Positions 10,185-21,701 are shown, counted from the first letter of the stretch. The stretch is 64,000 bases of DNA from Mucilaginibacter sp. (GCA_028288085.1 JAQBOK010000381.1:1-64000); one strand, 5' to 3'. The notes: generated from the letters alone by a model not told the origin. A program made the numbers and translations.

Positions 10185-10211
10185 AAAGGCCGCTGCAATG
10201 CGGCTTTTTTT
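10185..10211 (+). terminator. Rho-independent terminator
   Basis: AAAAGGCCGC-TGCAAT-GCGGCTTTTTTT. Confidence 0.65.
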
Positions 10212-10334
10212 ATTTAGGCAACCAACACCCATTTAAAAACGTAAGTTGTATAGTATGTCTCCATATAATTTAAAACTAATCTCCTCTGTATTCATTTAAT
10301 ATATAATTAATCTCTTATATCTACATTTAAAAAT

Positions 10335-11393
10335 ATGCCCTTTATATCAGCAGTATCAAAAATAGACCTACCAAATAAAACTAATCAACAGGAAGTAAAA
10401 GAACAAGCAAGAGCAATGTTTGCGGAAAACTTTCCGCAGGTTGACAGGCTAATACATGCCTTTGACAATACGGAAATTATTACCCGTAACTTTTGCGAAC
10501 CATTGAGTTACTATACTATTCAGAATACTTTTGAAGAACGTAACGATGAGTATTTAAAAATGGCTTTAACCTGGTCGGTCAAAGCTGTTGAAGATTGTAT
10601 AGCTAAAGCAAAAATTGAGAAAGAGGAGATAACAGATATTTTATTTGTTTCTACCACGGGGCTTGCCACACCCAGCATAGATGCCCTTATCATTAACGAA
10701 ATGAGGCTTAATCCGCATATTAACCGGATGCCAATATTTGGCCTTGGGTGCGGTGGCGGAGTATCTGGCATGGCCAAGGCAAACGCATTAGCTAAAGCCA
10801 ACCCGGATGCCGTGGTGTTATTAGTAGCCGTGGAGCTATGTTCCTTAACCCTGCTAAGAAATGATTACAGCAAAAGTAATTTCATAGGATCGAGTTTGTT
10901 TTCGGACGGAATAGCAGCCTGCATTATCAAGGGTGATAATCACGCTGATGAGAATGGAGTTAAGTACCAGGCATCAAGCAGTAAATTATATTACGATTCG
11001 CTGGAGGTTATGGGTTGGGATTTTAAGGACACCGGGTTTAAGGTGCTTTTTTCAAAAGATATCCCCACATTTATTAACGAACACGTTAAAGAAGATATTG
11101 ATAAATTTTTGGCTGGGCAGGGAATCGAATTAAATGACATCAAAAACTTTATCTTTCATCCCGGGGGTAAAAAGGTTCTGGATGCTTACACAGATGCCTT
11201 AGGTGTGGAGGGCGACTTTTTACAAAAGACGCGTTCAGTAATGAATAATTACGGCAATATGTCAAGCGTTACAGTGCTTTATGTGCTGGAGTGTTTTATG
11301 AACGAGGGATTTGAGGATGGCTATGGTTTAATGATGGCTATGGGGCCGGGCTTTTCGAGCGAAATGGTGTTGCTTAAAATGAAGAATAATTAG
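10335..11393 (+). CDS. Type III polyketide synthase (chalcone/stilbene synthase family)
   Basis: Cys-His-Asn triad contexts: FGLGCGGGVSGMAKA (Cys), FIFHPGGKKVLDA (His), NNYGNMSSVTVLYVLE (Asn), plus MGPGFSSE. Confidence 0.92.
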   Translation: MPFISAVSKIDLPNKTNQQEVKEQARAMFAENFPQVDRLIHAFDNTEIITRNFCEPLSYYTIQNTFEERNDEYLKMALTWSVKAVEDCIAKAKIEKEEITDILFVSTTGLATPSIDALIINEMRLNPHINRMPIFGLGCGGGVSGMAKANALAKANPDAVVLLVAVELCSLTLLRNDYSKSNFIGSSLFSDGIAACIIKGDNHADENGVKYQASSSKLYYDSLEVMGWDFKDTGFKVLFSKDIPTFINEHVKEDIDKFLAGQGIELNDIKNFIFHPGGKKVLDAYTDALGVEGDFLQKTRSVMNNYGNMSSVTVLYVLECFMNEGFEDGYGLMMAMGPGFSSEMVLLKMKNN

Positions 11394-11394
11394 C

Positions 11395-11886
11395 ATGTAT
11401 TTCATCATCTTTATTTTATTTCTCATTACGCAGCGCCTTACTGAGTTGTATGTCTCTAAAAGAAATGAAAAGTGGCTGCTTGCCAATGGAGCTGTCGAAT
11501 ACGGTCGGGGGCATTATCCATACATAGTGGCGTTGCATACATTGTTTATCATATCATTAATAGCTGAATATTATTTATCTGGTGGTTATCCCATTCATTA
11601 TGTATTCCTGGTTCTTTTTATCCTGCTGCTAATTTTTAAATATTGGGTGCTAAGCTCGTTGGGTAGTTACTGGAACACCAGGATATACCGTGTGCCCGGT
11701 GTAGTGGCTGTAAGGAAAGGGCCTTATAAAATATTTAAACATCCAAATTATATTGATGTAGTTTGCGAGATAGCTATCATCCCGCTTGTGTTTCATTTGT
11801 ATTATACGGCGGTGATTTTTACAGTGCTTAACGCGATCATGCTAACCATTAGGATCAGAGTAGAGAATAGGGTTTGGGCAGAATAA
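11395..11886 (+). CDS. Isoprenylcysteine carboxyl methyltransferase (ICMT) family protein
   Basis: Membrane protein: QRLTELYVSKRNEKWLLANGAVEYGRGHYPYIVALH...VRKGPYKIFKHPNYIDVVCEI; starts 2 bp after the PKS stop. Confidence 0.85.
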   Translation: MYFIIFILFLITQRLTELYVSKRNEKWLLANGAVEYGRGHYPYIVALHTLFIISLIAEYYLSGGYPIHYVFLVLFILLLIFKYWVLSSLGSYWNTRIYRVPGVVAVRKGPYKIFKHPNYIDVVCEIAIIPLVFHLYYTAVIFTVLNAIMLTIRIRVENRVWAE

Positions 11887-11909
11887 GCAGTCGGTTTTAA
11901 ACAAAAAAA

Positions 11910-11939
11910 AAATCCCCGGCCATTCACTACCGGGGATTT
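11910..11939. terminator. Intrinsic terminator hairpin
   Basis: AAATCCCCGG-CCATTCACTA-CCGGGGATTT; A-run on the 5' side. Confidence 0.6.
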
Positions 11940-12162
11940 AACCATTCTTCAAACCAATTAAATATTAATCTCTTATTTATTAACCACGTACTTGTACGGA
12001 AGAATATTAAATAAGGTTATAAGAATTTTAAAGTATTTTAAAATTGATATTCAGGCCTTTAAAAGCGGCATCTAAAGAACTATTCGGCTTTTTTACTTTT
12101 TACTTTTTACTTTTGATTTTTAATGATATATTTGCGCCTCTTTTATTAGAAGGATTATAGTA

Positions 12163-12411
12163 ATGAAAAAAGATCTGCACCCAAAAAATTATAGATTAGT
12201 TGTTTTCAAAGACATGTCAAATGACTACTCTTTTATGACAAAATCATGTATCGATACCCGTGAAACAGTTAAATGGGAAGATGGTAACGAATACCCGTTA
12301 GTGAAATTAGAAATTTCACACACCTCGCATCCATTCTACACCGGTAAAATGAAACTGGTAGATACTGCAGGACGTATTGATAAATTCCGTACCCGTTACA
12401 ACAAAAAGTAA
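12163..12411 (+). CDS. rpmE2: 50S ribosomal protein L31 type B
   Basis: [62 protein letters not shown]; the Zn-ribbon Cys set is absent (type B). Confidence 0.95.
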   Translation: MKKDLHPKNYRLVVFKDMSNDYSFMTKSCIDTRETVKWEDGNEYPLVKLEISHTSHPFYTGKMKLVDTAGRIDKFRTRYNKK

Positions 12412-12439
12412 TTTGGGTTTATTGATAAATTATTTACAG

Positions 12440-12468
12440 GTCTCCCGGTACATCGGGGGACTTTTTTT
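12440..12468 (+). terminator. Rho-independent terminator of rpmE2
   Basis: GTCTCCCG-GTACAT-CGGGGGAC followed by TTTTTTT. Confidence 0.7.
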
Positions 12469-12479
12469 ATTTTTGCGCC

Positions 12480-13664
12480 ATGGCAATCATTTTATTTGAC
12501 AGTAACGCACATCAAACATTACTGCCTTTAACTTATACGCGCCCAGTGGCCGATCTGCGTATCGGTATACTAACCATTGCCGAAAAGTGGGGTAAGCACC
12601 TCAATAGCGATTTTTCTTACCAAACAGAGCCTTATTTAAGTACAAAGTTCCCGATAAAAATAGAAGCGGAAAATATATTCATCAATGGCACTGTTTGCCC
12701 TGACGAAAATTTACTGGAAGCTATTGATAAATTACATATTGGGGAAGCATTAAAGCATAACGATCAATTATTGGCCGTTAAACTGCCAGAAAACGATGCT
12801 AAAAATTTTAATGCGCTGGGTGCTTTTGATCGTGTAACCAATTATGTGCACGAAATGGTTGTCATTAATTATCCTGAAGATATTTTTAGGAAAAATGATG
12901 TGGAGCTTAGGAAGGACTATAAATTACTTACCAAAGGACGCAGTAGTGCGACTATCAGCGCGACCAACACCATTATCGGAACAGACTTTTTTGCCGAAGA
13001 AGGAGCCATTGCCGAATGCTCTACATTTAACACCACCAACGGGCCAATTTATTTAGCCGCAGCCACTGAGGTTTGGGAAGGCACCCATATACGTGGTGCG
13101 TTTGCTTTATGTGAGGAATCGCAGTTGAAGATGGGTGCAAAGATATACGGAGCCACCACCGTAGGCCCTTATTGCAGGGTTGGTGGCGAGATCAACAATA
13201 CGGTGATCTGGGGTTATTCATCAAAGGGGCACGAGGGATATTTGGGTAATGCCGTTTTAGGTGAATGGTGCAACATTGGTGCCGATAGCAACAACTCAAA
13301 CCTGAAAAATAATTATGCAGAGGTGAAACTTTGGGATTATACTACCCAGAGGTTCCGCAAAACGGGATTGCAATTTTGCGGCTTAATTATGGCCGACCAT
13401 GCCAAATGTGCCATCAATACCATGTTTAATACAGGAACTGTAGTGGGAATAAGCGCGAATCTTTTTGGTGCTGGCTTTCCACGAAATTTTGTTCCTGATT
13501 TTGCCTGGGGCGGTGCACAGGGCTTTGAAGTGTATACCTTGAAAAAAATGTTTGAAACCACCGAAAAGGTTTTTGCACGACGGGATCACCGGGTATTTAA
13601 CGAAACCGAACGGGATATATTAAGAACTGTTTTTGATCTGACTGAGCAATACAGAAGGTTTTAA
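12480..13664 (+). CDS. GlmU-like putative sugar nucleotidyltransferase
   Basis: MAIILFDSNAHQTLLPLTYTRPVADLRIGILTIAEKW plus a C-terminal left-handed beta-helix-like region. Confidence 0.8.
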   Translation: MAIILFDSNAHQTLLPLTYTRPVADLRIGILTIAEKWGKHLNSDFSYQTEPYLSTKFPIKIEAENIFINGTVCPDENLLEAIDKLHIGEALKHNDQLLAVKLPENDAKNFNALGAFDRVTNYVHEMVVINYPEDIFRKNDVELRKDYKLLTKGRSSATISATNTIIGTDFFAEEGAIAECSTFNTTNGPIYLAAATEVWEGTHIRGAFALCEESQLKMGAKIYGATTVGPYCRVGGEINNTVIWGYSSKGHEGYLGNAVLGEWCNIGADSNNSNLKNNYAEVKLWDYTTQRFRKTGLQFCGLIMADHAKCAINTMFNTGTVVGISANLFGAGFPRNFVPDFAWGGAQGFEVYTLKKMFETTEKVFARRDHRVFNETERDILRTVFDLTEQYRRF

Positions 13665-13779
13665 TACTTATTGATTTACTGAATGATTGTAAATCCAAAT
13701 TAAGTAAGTAATTAACCATCAAAGATCAACTCAAAACCACCAAATCAATAAATCGATAATTCAATAATTTAAAATAATC

Positions 13780-14544
13780 ATGAGAAAAAAAATTGTTGCC
13801 GGAAACTGGAAAATGAACCTTGATTACGAAGAAGGTCTGTCGTTGTTTTCAGAAGTTATTAATATGGTACACGATGAAATAACCGGCAAACAGCAGGTGG
13901 TTGTGTGCAGTCCTTTTATACACCTGCATAGTTTAGTGCAATTGGCAAAAGGTTATTCTAAGATATCAGTTGGTGCGCAAAACGCACATCAGGCCGAATC
14001 AGGCGCTTATACCGGGGAGGTTTCTGCAAAAATGATCCATTCAACAGGGACGGAATATGTGATATTGGGCCATTCAGAACGCCGCCAATATTTCGGTGAA
14101 ACGAATGAATTATTAGCTAAAAAAACTGATACGGCATTAAAAAACTCGCTAAAACCTATCTTTTGCATCGGCGAAACCTTACAGCAACGCGAAGCTAACG
14201 AGCATTTTAATATTATAAAACAACAGTTAGAGGAAGGTGTTTTTCACCTGGACGCTACCCAATTTAGCGCACTGGTTTTGGCTTATGAACCGGTTTGGGC
14301 AATTGGAACAGGTGTAACCGCTACTTCGGCACAGGCCCAGGAAATTCATTTGTTTATCCGGAACGAGATTGCTTCAAAATACAGTAAAGAAATTGCAGAC
14401 AATACTACCATTTTATATGGAGGTAGCTGCAACCCTAAAAATGCAGGCGAGTTATTTGCCCAACCCGATATTGATGGCGGATTGATAGGCGGTGCATCGT
14501 TAAAATCACGTGACTTTATTGATATCGTGAAAACATTTAATTGA
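13780..14544 (+). CDS. tpiA: Triose-phosphate isomerase
   Basis: RKKIVAGNWKMN, VILGHSERRQYF, AYEPVWAIGTG, YGGSCNPKNA, GGLIGGASL. Confidence 0.97.
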   Translation: MRKKIVAGNWKMNLDYEEGLSLFSEVINMVHDEITGKQQVVVCSPFIHLHSLVQLAKGYSKISVGAQNAHQAESGAYTGEVSAKMIHSTGTEYVILGHSERRQYFGETNELLAKKTDTALKNSLKPIFCIGETLQQREANEHFNIIKQQLEEGVFHLDATQFSALVLAYEPVWAIGTGVTATSAQAQEIHLFIRNEIASKYSKEIADNTTILYGGSCNPKNAGELFAQPDIDGGLIGGASLKSRDFIDIVKTFN

Positions 14545-14635
14545 GATTGATGATTAGGAGTTAGAGATTAAGAGATTGGTCTTGGTGAATTATATTCAAT
14601 TTTCAAGTGTAATATCTCAATCTCATATCTAAACA

Positions 14636-15106
14636 ATGAGAAAGCTGTTTAAAGTTTTATTGCCGCCTTTTATTGGTTTCGCCGTATACTTTGTAGTCAT
14701 CAGGTATAGCTCGGTGTATTTTACGCTGAGGATAGATGAAATGGGTGAAGGGACGATAGAAAGCTTTATGGCCTATTACCGCTACTTTTTACCATTATTG
14801 TTTACCGTGGCTGTACTAACGCAATTGCTGATCGTTGTTCCCGTTTGGGATAGGGTTTTTTCAAGATCCAGAACAGGTAAGTTTGTCTCGTTATTTATAC
14901 TGTGTTTTATTTGCGTGTTGTTTGCCGCAGGCATAAGCTACGTTATTTGGGATAAGCAGTCGGGTGTAAGGCATTTAATTAAAGTTAGCCTGTTTATGAC
15001 AGCAGTACAGTTAGTATATTGGGCAGTAAACTTATTTGTAGTATATATTTTTAATAAAAAGCAGGTACAATCGTCTGATCCCGCTGATGCTAATTCTACA
15101 GAATGA
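14636..15106 (+). CDS. Hypothetical membrane protein
   Basis: 156 aa with about four TM segments, between tpiA and prmA. Confidence 0.6.
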   Translation: MRKLFKVLLPPFIGFAVYFVVIRYSSVYFTLRIDEMGEGTIESFMAYYRYFLPLLFTVAVLTQLLIVVPVWDRVFSRSRTGKFVSLFILCFICVLFAAGISYVIWDKQSGVRHLIKVSLFMTAVQLVYWAVNLFVVYIFNKKQVQSSDPADANSTE

Positions 15107-15939
15107 ATTATTACGAATTACTTTTTACGACCATGCCAACTGAGGATTATCAGCAGGACCTGCTGATAAACGACCTGGCAGGGATTGGTTTTGATACTTT
15201 TGAGATGGTGGATTTTGGGTTTAAGGCCTATATTGATTCTTCTACCTTTAATGAGCAAACACTGGAAAACCAGTTGGCGCCCTATCGTAAAATGTTTACG
15301 TTCACGTACGAGATCAACCTCATTCCTGAAAAGAACTGGAACGAGGTATGGGAAAGCAACTTTGAGCCAATACAGATCAGGGATAAGATATGGGTTAGGG
15401 CAACTTTTCATCCGCATAAACCTGAATTTTCCTACGAGATTGTGATTGATCCCAAAATGGCATTTGGTACCGGGCATCATGAAACAACATCTATGATGAT
15501 GGATATGATGCTTGATGCGGATTTTGAAGGTAAAAAGATATTGGATATGGGCTGCGGTACCGGCATATTGGCTATACTGGCCAATAAATTGGGTGCAAAA
15601 GATATTACAGCGATAGATTATGATCCGGTGTGTTACGAAAGCGCGATAGAGAATGCAGAATTAAATGGAATAACCAATATTAAAGCTATCTGTGGCTCCA
15701 AAGAAGTTATACCTAATGAACAGGTTGATATTATCCTTGCTAATATCAACCGCAATATTTTGCTTGATCAAATAGCACGTTACAGCGATGTATTAAAACC
15801 CAACGGCGATATCTATTTAAGTGGATTTTATGAAAGCCCTGATTTAGATATTATTAAGGAGGAAGCCTCAAAATACGGCCTAAAATATGTCAGCCATAAA
15901 AAAACAAAAGAATGGGTAGCTGCCAGGTTTGTAAAATAA
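15103..15939 (+). CDS. prmA: Ribosomal protein L11 methyltransferase
   Basis: MAFGTGHHETTSMMMDMML, KILDMGCGTGILAILANKLGA, DIILANINRNIL, SGFY. Confidence 0.93.
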   Translation: MNYYELLFTTMPTEDYQQDLLINDLAGIGFDTFEMVDFGFKAYIDSSTFNEQTLENQLAPYRKMFTFTYEINLIPEKNWNEVWESNFEPIQIRDKIWVRATFHPHKPEFSYEIVIDPKMAFGTGHHETTSMMMDMMLDADFEGKKILDMGCGTGILAILANKLGAKDITAIDYDPVCYESAIENAELNGITNIKAICGSKEVIPNEQVDIILANINRNILLDQIARYSDVLKPNGDIYLSGFYESPDLDIIKEEASKYGLKYVSHKKTKEWVAARFVK

Positions 15940-16005
15940 GCATAAGCGTCCCTTCTTATCTTAACAATACTTTGACTGAAATCATACAGTGTTTTAGGGA
16001 CAAAA

Positions 16006-16036
16006 AAAGACCGGATCTTTTTGAAACCCGGTCTTT
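16006..16036. terminator. Bidirectional terminator between prmA and the M1 peptidase
   Basis: AAAGACCGG...CCCGGTCTTT hairpin with T-run on the minus strand. Confidence 0.7.
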
Positions 16037-16063
16037 ATAAAAAATATGAGGTGAAACTAGTGT

Positions 16064-18025
16064 TTACTTTGCCGTCCAAACATTATTTTTAAGATTAATA
16101 TCGGGCAATTCCCTGTTCGGATCTAAAACGATACTCTTTATAGCTGATTTTGAAGGATATTTAAATTTCCAAACACCACCACGTTGCCAGATGTTTACTG
16201 GTAAGTGCAGTATCTCGGTAGTACCGTTATCCTGTGTGATCTTCAGATCAACAGGCATGGCCATTTTCTCTTTGTTAACCAATGTAATAATGGCACCCTG
16301 TGCTGCATCATTATTTACATAATCTACAGATTGTATGCTCTGGTCAATTTTCCAGGTAGTGAAGAACCACGATTTCCAGAACCAGTTCAAATCTTCACCA
16401 GAAGCATCGTTCATAGTGCGGAAAAAGTCATAAGGCAGTGGGTGCTTAAATGCCCAGTGTTTAATATACTCATTAAAGGCATAATCAAAACGATCAGGAC
16501 CCAGAACCACATTACGCAACATATCTAACCCTAAGGCTGTTTTAACATAATACTGACCATAATCCCTTAACCCAATTGCTTCTGGAGGCGTCATTAATGG
16601 GTCGTTACTATTTTTAAAGCTTCTTAAAATAGCCTGCGCCCGTTTGGCAGTATCATTATATTCAGCATGATTAAATTGCTCGGTAGAGTATTCATTAATA
16701 AAGGTATTGAAGCCTTCATCCTGCCACATGTATTTGCGTTCGTTTGAACCCACAATCATCGGGAACCAGTTATGTCCTATCTCATGCGTAACATCACCCC
16801 AAAGATTGCCGTTTTTTAAGTTGCTCAAACAAAAGATGATACCTGGATATTCCATCCCTAAAGCAACACCTGATACATTTACCGCGGAGTTCCATGGATA
16901 TTCAAAATATTTTTTAGAATAGATTTCCATGCTATTTTTCAAATATTCTGTTGAACGTCCCCACGAATCGTTTCCCGAACTTTCAACAGGGTAGGCTGAC
17001 ATGGCTATGCCTTTTCTGCCTGAAGGGAAATTTACCTTTGCGGCATCCCATATAAATGCTGTTGATGCAGCCCATGAAACATCACGACTATTCAGCATTT
17101 TATAGTGCCAGGTTAAATTACCTGTACGGTTAGCTATCTGGCCAACTTCTTCCGGTTTAATGATCATTACTGTTTTATCGCTATTGCGGGCCTGGGCCAA
17201 ACGGGTTTGCTGAGCTGCCGTAAGTACCTGCGCGCCATTTTGCAAATCACCTGAACCTACAACAATCATGTTGGCTGGAGCGGTGATATAGTAGTCAAAA
17301 TCGCCGTATTCGCAATAAAACTCTCCCAATCCCATATAAGGCAGCGTGTTCCATCCTTCTACGTCATCATAAACACACATGCGTGGGTACCATTGTGCTA
17401 TTTCATATACATAACCATCCTTGAATTTTTTGCGGCCCATCCTGTCGGCGCCATAGAAAGGTATAGAAAAGCTGTAATTCACTTTTACCTGTATTTTATC
17501 TCCATTTGACCCAAGCGGTGCGCGCAGGCGTACCTGCATGCGGGCGTCGGTAATTACAGGAACAACGGTATAAGTTTGATTTTTATAAGTTACTGATACC
17601 GAAGCAATGTGATAGCCGCCACGATTAAAGCCCTTTACATCAAAACGATCGCCTGCGAATGGGGTAACAGCTGCACCCCGTGAATCTGGTTTAAATAAAT
17701 TCTGATCAAGTTGCATCCATAAATGATCCAGTTTGTCGGGGCTGTTATTGGTATAGTCTATCGTTACTGCGCCATTTATAGTAGTATCCTGCTTGGCTTC
17801 ATTCAGGGTAGTATGGATAGTATAGTCGGCACGATTTTGCCAGTAGTGTGCGCCGGGATTACCATTTGCAGACCGTGTGTTGCCACTGGTTACAGGCCAG
17901 GTAATGGGGCCAAACAGGTCCTGGTGATCGTACTTAATAGAGTCGGGTGTTTGGGCGGATGCACTTACTGCAAACAGAAAAAGCAGGCCCATACCTGCTA
18001 AGGAGTTAAATCTAAAACAGTTCAT
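16064..18025 (-). CDS. M1 family metallopeptidase
   Basis: HEIGHNWFP...DEGFN zinc site (HExxH...E). Internal Met at 18025 starts a signal peptide ([25 protein letters not shown]). Confidence 0.9.
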   Translation of the reverse strand: MNCFRFNSLAGMGLLFLFAVSASAQTPDSIKYDHQDLFGPITWPVTSGNTRSANGNPGAHYWQNRADYTIHTTLNEAKQDTTINGAVTIDYTNNSPDKLDHLWMQLDQNLFKPDSRGAAVTPFAGDRFDVKGFNRGGYHIASVSVTYKNQTYTVVPVITDARMQVRLRAPLGSNGDKIQVKVNYSFSIPFYGADRMGRKKFKDGYVYEIAQWYPRMCVYDDVEGWNTLPYMGLGEFYCEYGDFDYYITAPANMIVVGSGDLQNGAQVLTAAQQTRLAQARNSDKTVMIIKPEEVGQIANRTGNLTWHYKMLNSRDVSWAASTAFIWDAAKVNFPSGRKGIAMSAYPVESSGNDSWGRSTEYLKNSMEIYSKKYFEYPWNSAVNVSGVALGMEYPGIIFCLSNLKNGNLWGDVTHEIGHNWFPMIVGSNERKYMWQDEGFNTFINEYSTEQFNHAEYNDTAKRAQAILRSFKNSNDPLMTPPEAIGLRDYGQYYVKTALGLDMLRNVVLGPDRFDYAFNEYIKHWAFKHPLPYDFFRTMNDASGEDLNWFWKSWFFTTWKIDQSIQSVDYVNNDAAQGAIITLVNKEKMAMPVDLKITQDNGTTEILHLPVNIWQRGGVWKFKYPSKSAIKSIVLDPNRELPDINLKNNVWTAK

Positions 18026-18198
18026 TATTGAGATTTTTGTAATTAAAGCGCAAATAAACCAAAATAATTTGTCAATTTGATAATTTACGGAATTTGAAAA
18101 CCTGAATATTGAAAATGTGTCAATTAAATCATTTTTCAAATATTCAAATTGCTGCATTTTAAAATTGAATACGCAATTTTGCCGTATACTATTTCTAT

Positions 18199-20211
18199 AT
18201 GAATCATCTTGCCAATTCTACTTCGCCATACTTATTGCAGCACGCCCATAACCCCGTTGATTGGTATGCATGGAGTGCAGAGGCATTGCAAAAGGCAAAG
18301 GACGAAAACAAGCTGATTATAGTTAGTATTGGCTATTCGGCATGCCACTGGTGCCATGTAATGGAGCACGAAAGTTTTGAAGACGAGAAGGTGGCTGCAG
18401 TGATGAACGAATATTTTGTTTGCATTAAGGTAGATAGGGAGGAGCGACCCGATGTTGACCAGATATACATGAGTGCTGTGCAATTGATGACCGGCCGTGG
18501 CGGATGGCCGCTGAATTGTATCTGTTTGCCAGATCAAAGACCAATATATGGCGGCACTTATTTCCGCAAAAACGATTGGGTAAGCCTTTTATTTAACCTG
18601 GCCGATTTTTATAAAACCAAGCCCGAAGAAGCGGAAGAATATGCTGTAAAGCTGACAGAAGGCATAAGACAGTATGAGTCGGTACAATTTGTCAGTGAAC
18701 AGCCGAAATATTTGAAAGCTGATCTTGAATTGATAGTTGATAATTGGGAGCGTTATTTTGACAAAGTAGAAGGAGGGATGGGATCGTCACCGAAGTTCCC
18801 GGTGCCCAATAACTGGAAGTTTTTAATGCGCTATGCCCATTTAATGAAGAATGATAGCGTAGCCGAGCAGGTAAAACTGACCTTACATAAAATGGCTTTT
18901 GGTGGTATTTATGATCATATTGGCGGCGGCTTTGCCCGATATTCGGTTGATGGGCGGTGGCATGTGCCGCATTTTGAAAAAATGCTTTATGATAACGCCC
19001 AGTTGATCAGCCTTTATGCTGAAGCATCTGTATGGCAATTCGATCCGCTTTACCCGGAAATTGTTGATGAGATCATCACATTTACAAAGCGGGAGTTAAC
19101 CTCACCAGAAGGTGGGTTTTACTCGGCACTTGACGCTGACAGCGAAAGGGTGGAAGGTAAATTTTACACTTTTACCAAGAAAGAAATTGAAGACATATTA
19201 GGAGGGAATGCCGATCTGTTTTGCATCTATTATCATGTTACTGATGATGGTAATTGGGAAGAAGAGCATACCAATGTTTTTTTTAGAAAAGAAAGCGACG
19301 AACAATTAGCCGAAAAGCTTGGATTAGAAGTGAAAGAACTCGTTTCAAAGATCAAAGCCTCGCGCGATAAGATTTTAAAAGTACGCAGCAAACGCATACG
19401 CCCAGGTTTGGATTATAAAATATTAGCCTCGTGGAATGGATTAATGCTCAAAGGGCTTTGCGAGGCATACCGTTCATTTAATAACCAGGAGTATCTGGAA
19501 CTTGCACTGCAAAATGCCAATTTTATTTTTAATAATTTGGTAAATGAGCAAGGAAGATTGATGCGTATTTATAACAGTAAGGGATCTTCTGCAGAAAAAG
19601 CCTGGGATGGGGCATTTCTTGATGATTATGCTAATATAATTGATGCTTTGATGTCATTATATGAAGTTACTTTTAACGAGGAGTGGCTGTATACGGCAAA
19701 AAAACTGGTTGACCAGGCCATCGCTCATTATTATAATTCGGCGAAAGGTATTTTCTTTTATACAGCCGATGACGATGAACAATTGATAGCCCGCAAATCT
19801 GAAATTATGGATAGCGTAACACCTTCATCTAACTCGGTAATGGCGCACAACCTTAAAAAACTGGGCTTATTATTTGATGATGTCAGTTATGGTGAGATCT
19901 CGGCACAGCTACTACGTAATGTAGTGCCACAGATAGCAAAATACGGATCGTCTTATTCCAATTGGGCCATGCTGTTGATGGACGAGATATATGGAGTAAA
20001 TGAAATTGCTGTAACCGGACAAGGTGCTGAAGAAATGCGCATTGGCATAGAAAAAAATTACATTCCTAACAAAATTATGTTGGGCGGTAAAAAAGGAAGT
20101 TTACCTTTGCTCCTCGATAAATTTGCCGCTACTACCAGAATATTCATTTGTAAAGACAGAACATGCGGCTTACCCGCTGAAAATATCGAAGAAGCGCTAA
20201 AACAAATTTGA
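18199..20211 (+). CDS. Thioredoxin-like DUF255 domain protein (YyaL/spermatogenesis-associated 20 family)
   Basis: [22 protein letters not shown]-like start ([25 protein letters not shown]), [31 protein letters not shown]. Confidence 0.95.
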   Translation: MNHLANSTSPYLLQHAHNPVDWYAWSAEALQKAKDENKLIIVSIGYSACHWCHVMEHESFEDEKVAAVMNEYFVCIKVDREERPDVDQIYMSAVQLMTGRGGWPLNCICLPDQRPIYGGTYFRKNDWVSLLFNLADFYKTKPEEAEEYAVKLTEGIRQYESVQFVSEQPKYLKADLELIVDNWERYFDKVEGGMGSSPKFPVPNNWKFLMRYAHLMKNDSVAEQVKLTLHKMAFGGIYDHIGGGFARYSVDGRWHVPHFEKMLYDNAQLISLYAEASVWQFDPLYPEIVDEIITFTKRELTSPEGGFYSALDADSERVEGKFYTFTKKEIEDILGGNADLFCIYYHVTDDGNWEEEHTNVFFRKESDEQLAEKLGLEVKELVSKIKASRDKILKVRSKRIRPGLDYKILASWNGLMLKGLCEAYRSFNNQEYLELALQNANFIFNNLVNEQGRLMRIYNSKGSSAEKAWDGAFLDDYANIIDALMSLYEVTFNEEWLYTAKKLVDQAIAHYYNSAKGIFFYTADDDEQLIARKSEIMDSVTPSSNSVMAHNLKKLGLLFDDVSYGEISAQLLRNVVPQIAKYGSSYSNWAMLLMDEIYGVNEIAVTGQGAEEMRIGIEKNYIPNKIMLGGKKGSLPLLLDKFAATTRIFICKDRTCGLPAENIEEALKQI

Positions 20212-20241
20212 GATTAAAACACTTATCAAAAAAAAGATAGA

Positions 20242-20742
20242 ATGAAGATTGAACAACAACATGTAGTGTCATTAACTTACGACTTGTATGTTAAACAGGA
20301 TGATGGCACCGAAGCTTTAGTAGAAAGCGCTACTGAAGAACAACCACTTACTTTTTTATACGGAGCAGGGCAAATGCTTCCTAAATTCGAGGAAAATTTG
20401 AGCACCCTTTCTACCGGTGATCAATATGACTTCCGTCTTTCTGCTGAAGATGCTTATGGGAATTACGATGACGAGGCAGTAGCTAATTTGCCTAAGGATA
20501 TGTTTAAGGGGACTGAAATTCCTGAAATTGGCAGCATATTGCCTTTGCAGGATAATAACGGCAATCATTTCCAGGGGCAAGTTGTATCTGTAGCGGAAGA
20601 TTCTGTTATTGTTGATCTTAACCATCCAATGGCTGGTCAGGACCTTCATTTTAAAGGTAACATTATCAATGTTCGGCCGGCAAACCCTGAAGAATTAACT
20701 CATGGTCATGCTCATGGGCCTGATGGGCACCATCAGCATTAA
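20242..20742 (+). CDS. slyD: FKBP-type peptidyl-prolyl isomerase, SlyD-like
   Basis: YDLYVKQDDGTEALVESATEEQPLTFLYGAGQMLPKFEENL...; His-rich C-terminus HGHAHGPDGHHQH. Confidence 0.88.
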   Translation: MKIEQQHVVSLTYDLYVKQDDGTEALVESATEEQPLTFLYGAGQMLPKFEENLSTLSTGDQYDFRLSAEDAYGNYDDEAVANLPKDMFKGTEIPEIGSILPLQDNNGNHFQGQVVSVAEDSVIVDLNHPMAGQDLHFKGNIINVRPANPEELTHGHAHGPDGHHQH

Positions 20743-20764
20743 TGGTTTAAAAAAAACGAATTTT

Positions 20765-20828
20765 GATGCCCAATTTATAATTTTGAAGTGTGATGCTTTA
20801 ATGTTTAGGTTGGGCATCTTGTTTTTTT
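20765..20828 (+). terminator. Possible terminator with a long loop
   Basis: GATGCCCAA...TTGGGCATC then TTGTTTTTTT. Confidence 0.4.
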
Positions 20829-20858
20829 GTCTATGTAAACACAGATAATAGTTTACAC

Positions 20859-21572
20859 CTAAAAATAATCCAACCCACCACTGGCTGTTACACGGCATTG
20901 GATAATGATGCGTGATAGCACCGGCTCACCATTATATGTAGCAGGTATAAATTTCCTGTCCTCTTCTTTGAGCAAGCGAACATCAAAATTTGTGGTTTGA
21001 TCATAATCTGAATAGGCTGAAACTACGCGTATTTTATAATCTGCCAGTCTGCCCATGGGGCTTATCAATAATTCTACCACTCCTACCAAGCCCCCTGTTC
21101 CATAAATATAAGGATCAAAAGGTGTTTTATAGAACATCAGGTAAGATAAAAATCCATAATATCTTCCACCAATTTTTACGGGCTTAGTTATCTTGTCATT
21201 GGCTGATATTTCCTTATCAAGCATGTAGCGAAAATCAGAAGTAGAATCTTCACGCGCATCATATCTAAGCGAATCCTTACTGTAATTAAAAATCTGCAAT
21301 AAAACGCCTTTTTGATCATAGAAATACCAAACACCTGTTTTTTTGCCTTTTTTATATTCGCCGCTTGCTACAGCTATTTTACGCTTGTAAAGGGCCTGGT
21401 AAAACCCATCCTTAACTTGTTCATTGCCTTTTATTACATGAAATTTTTCTGTCACTTTATCAGTTAAGCGATTCTTTTTTTCAAGAGTATCCTGCGCAAA
21501 ACAGTTTGTGATACAAAATAAAATAATAATAACCGGCAGAAATTTTTTTAAGTACATAATGGTTTCAGCCAA
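20859..21572 (-). CDS. Secreted protein with MORN/YwqK-like and TonB C-terminal-like segments
   Basis: ASGEYKKGKKTGVWYFYDQKGVLLQIFNY followed by VGVVELLISPMGRLADYKIRVVSAYS...FIPATYNGEPVLSRIIIQCRV. Confidence 0.55.
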   Translation of the reverse strand: MAETIMYLKKFLPVIIILFCITNCFAQDTLEKKNRLTDKVTEKFHVIKGNEQVKDGFYQALYKRKIAVASGEYKKGKKTGVWYFYDQKGVLLQIFNYSKDSLRYDAREDSTSDFRYMLDKEISANDKITKPVKIGGRYYGFLSYLMFYKTPFDPYIYGTGGLVGVVELLISPMGRLADYKIRVVSAYSDYDQTTNFDVRLLKEEDRKFIPATYNGEPVLSRIIIQCRVTASGGLDYF

Positions 21573-21701
21573 TATAAAGCATGTGAAATCAAATTCAAAA
21601 ACTAATTGTTGATTAAATTAGATGGGGTTGAATGGTTGATTAAGTTAAAGAGGCAAATATTAGTTAAAATTAATCAAACCCAAGCAGCCATTTACTGACT
21701 A

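Noticed and set aside
12092-12120. TTTTTACTTTTTACTTTTTACTTTTGA short tandem repeat upstream of rpmE2
   Set aside because: Simple AT-rich slippage tract; no evidence of function beyond possible promoter context.
14545-14635. GAGATTAAGAGATT...AATCTCAATCTCATATCT near-inverted spacer before the 14636 ORF
   Set aside because: Imperfect and low complexity; could be chance in AT-rich DNA.
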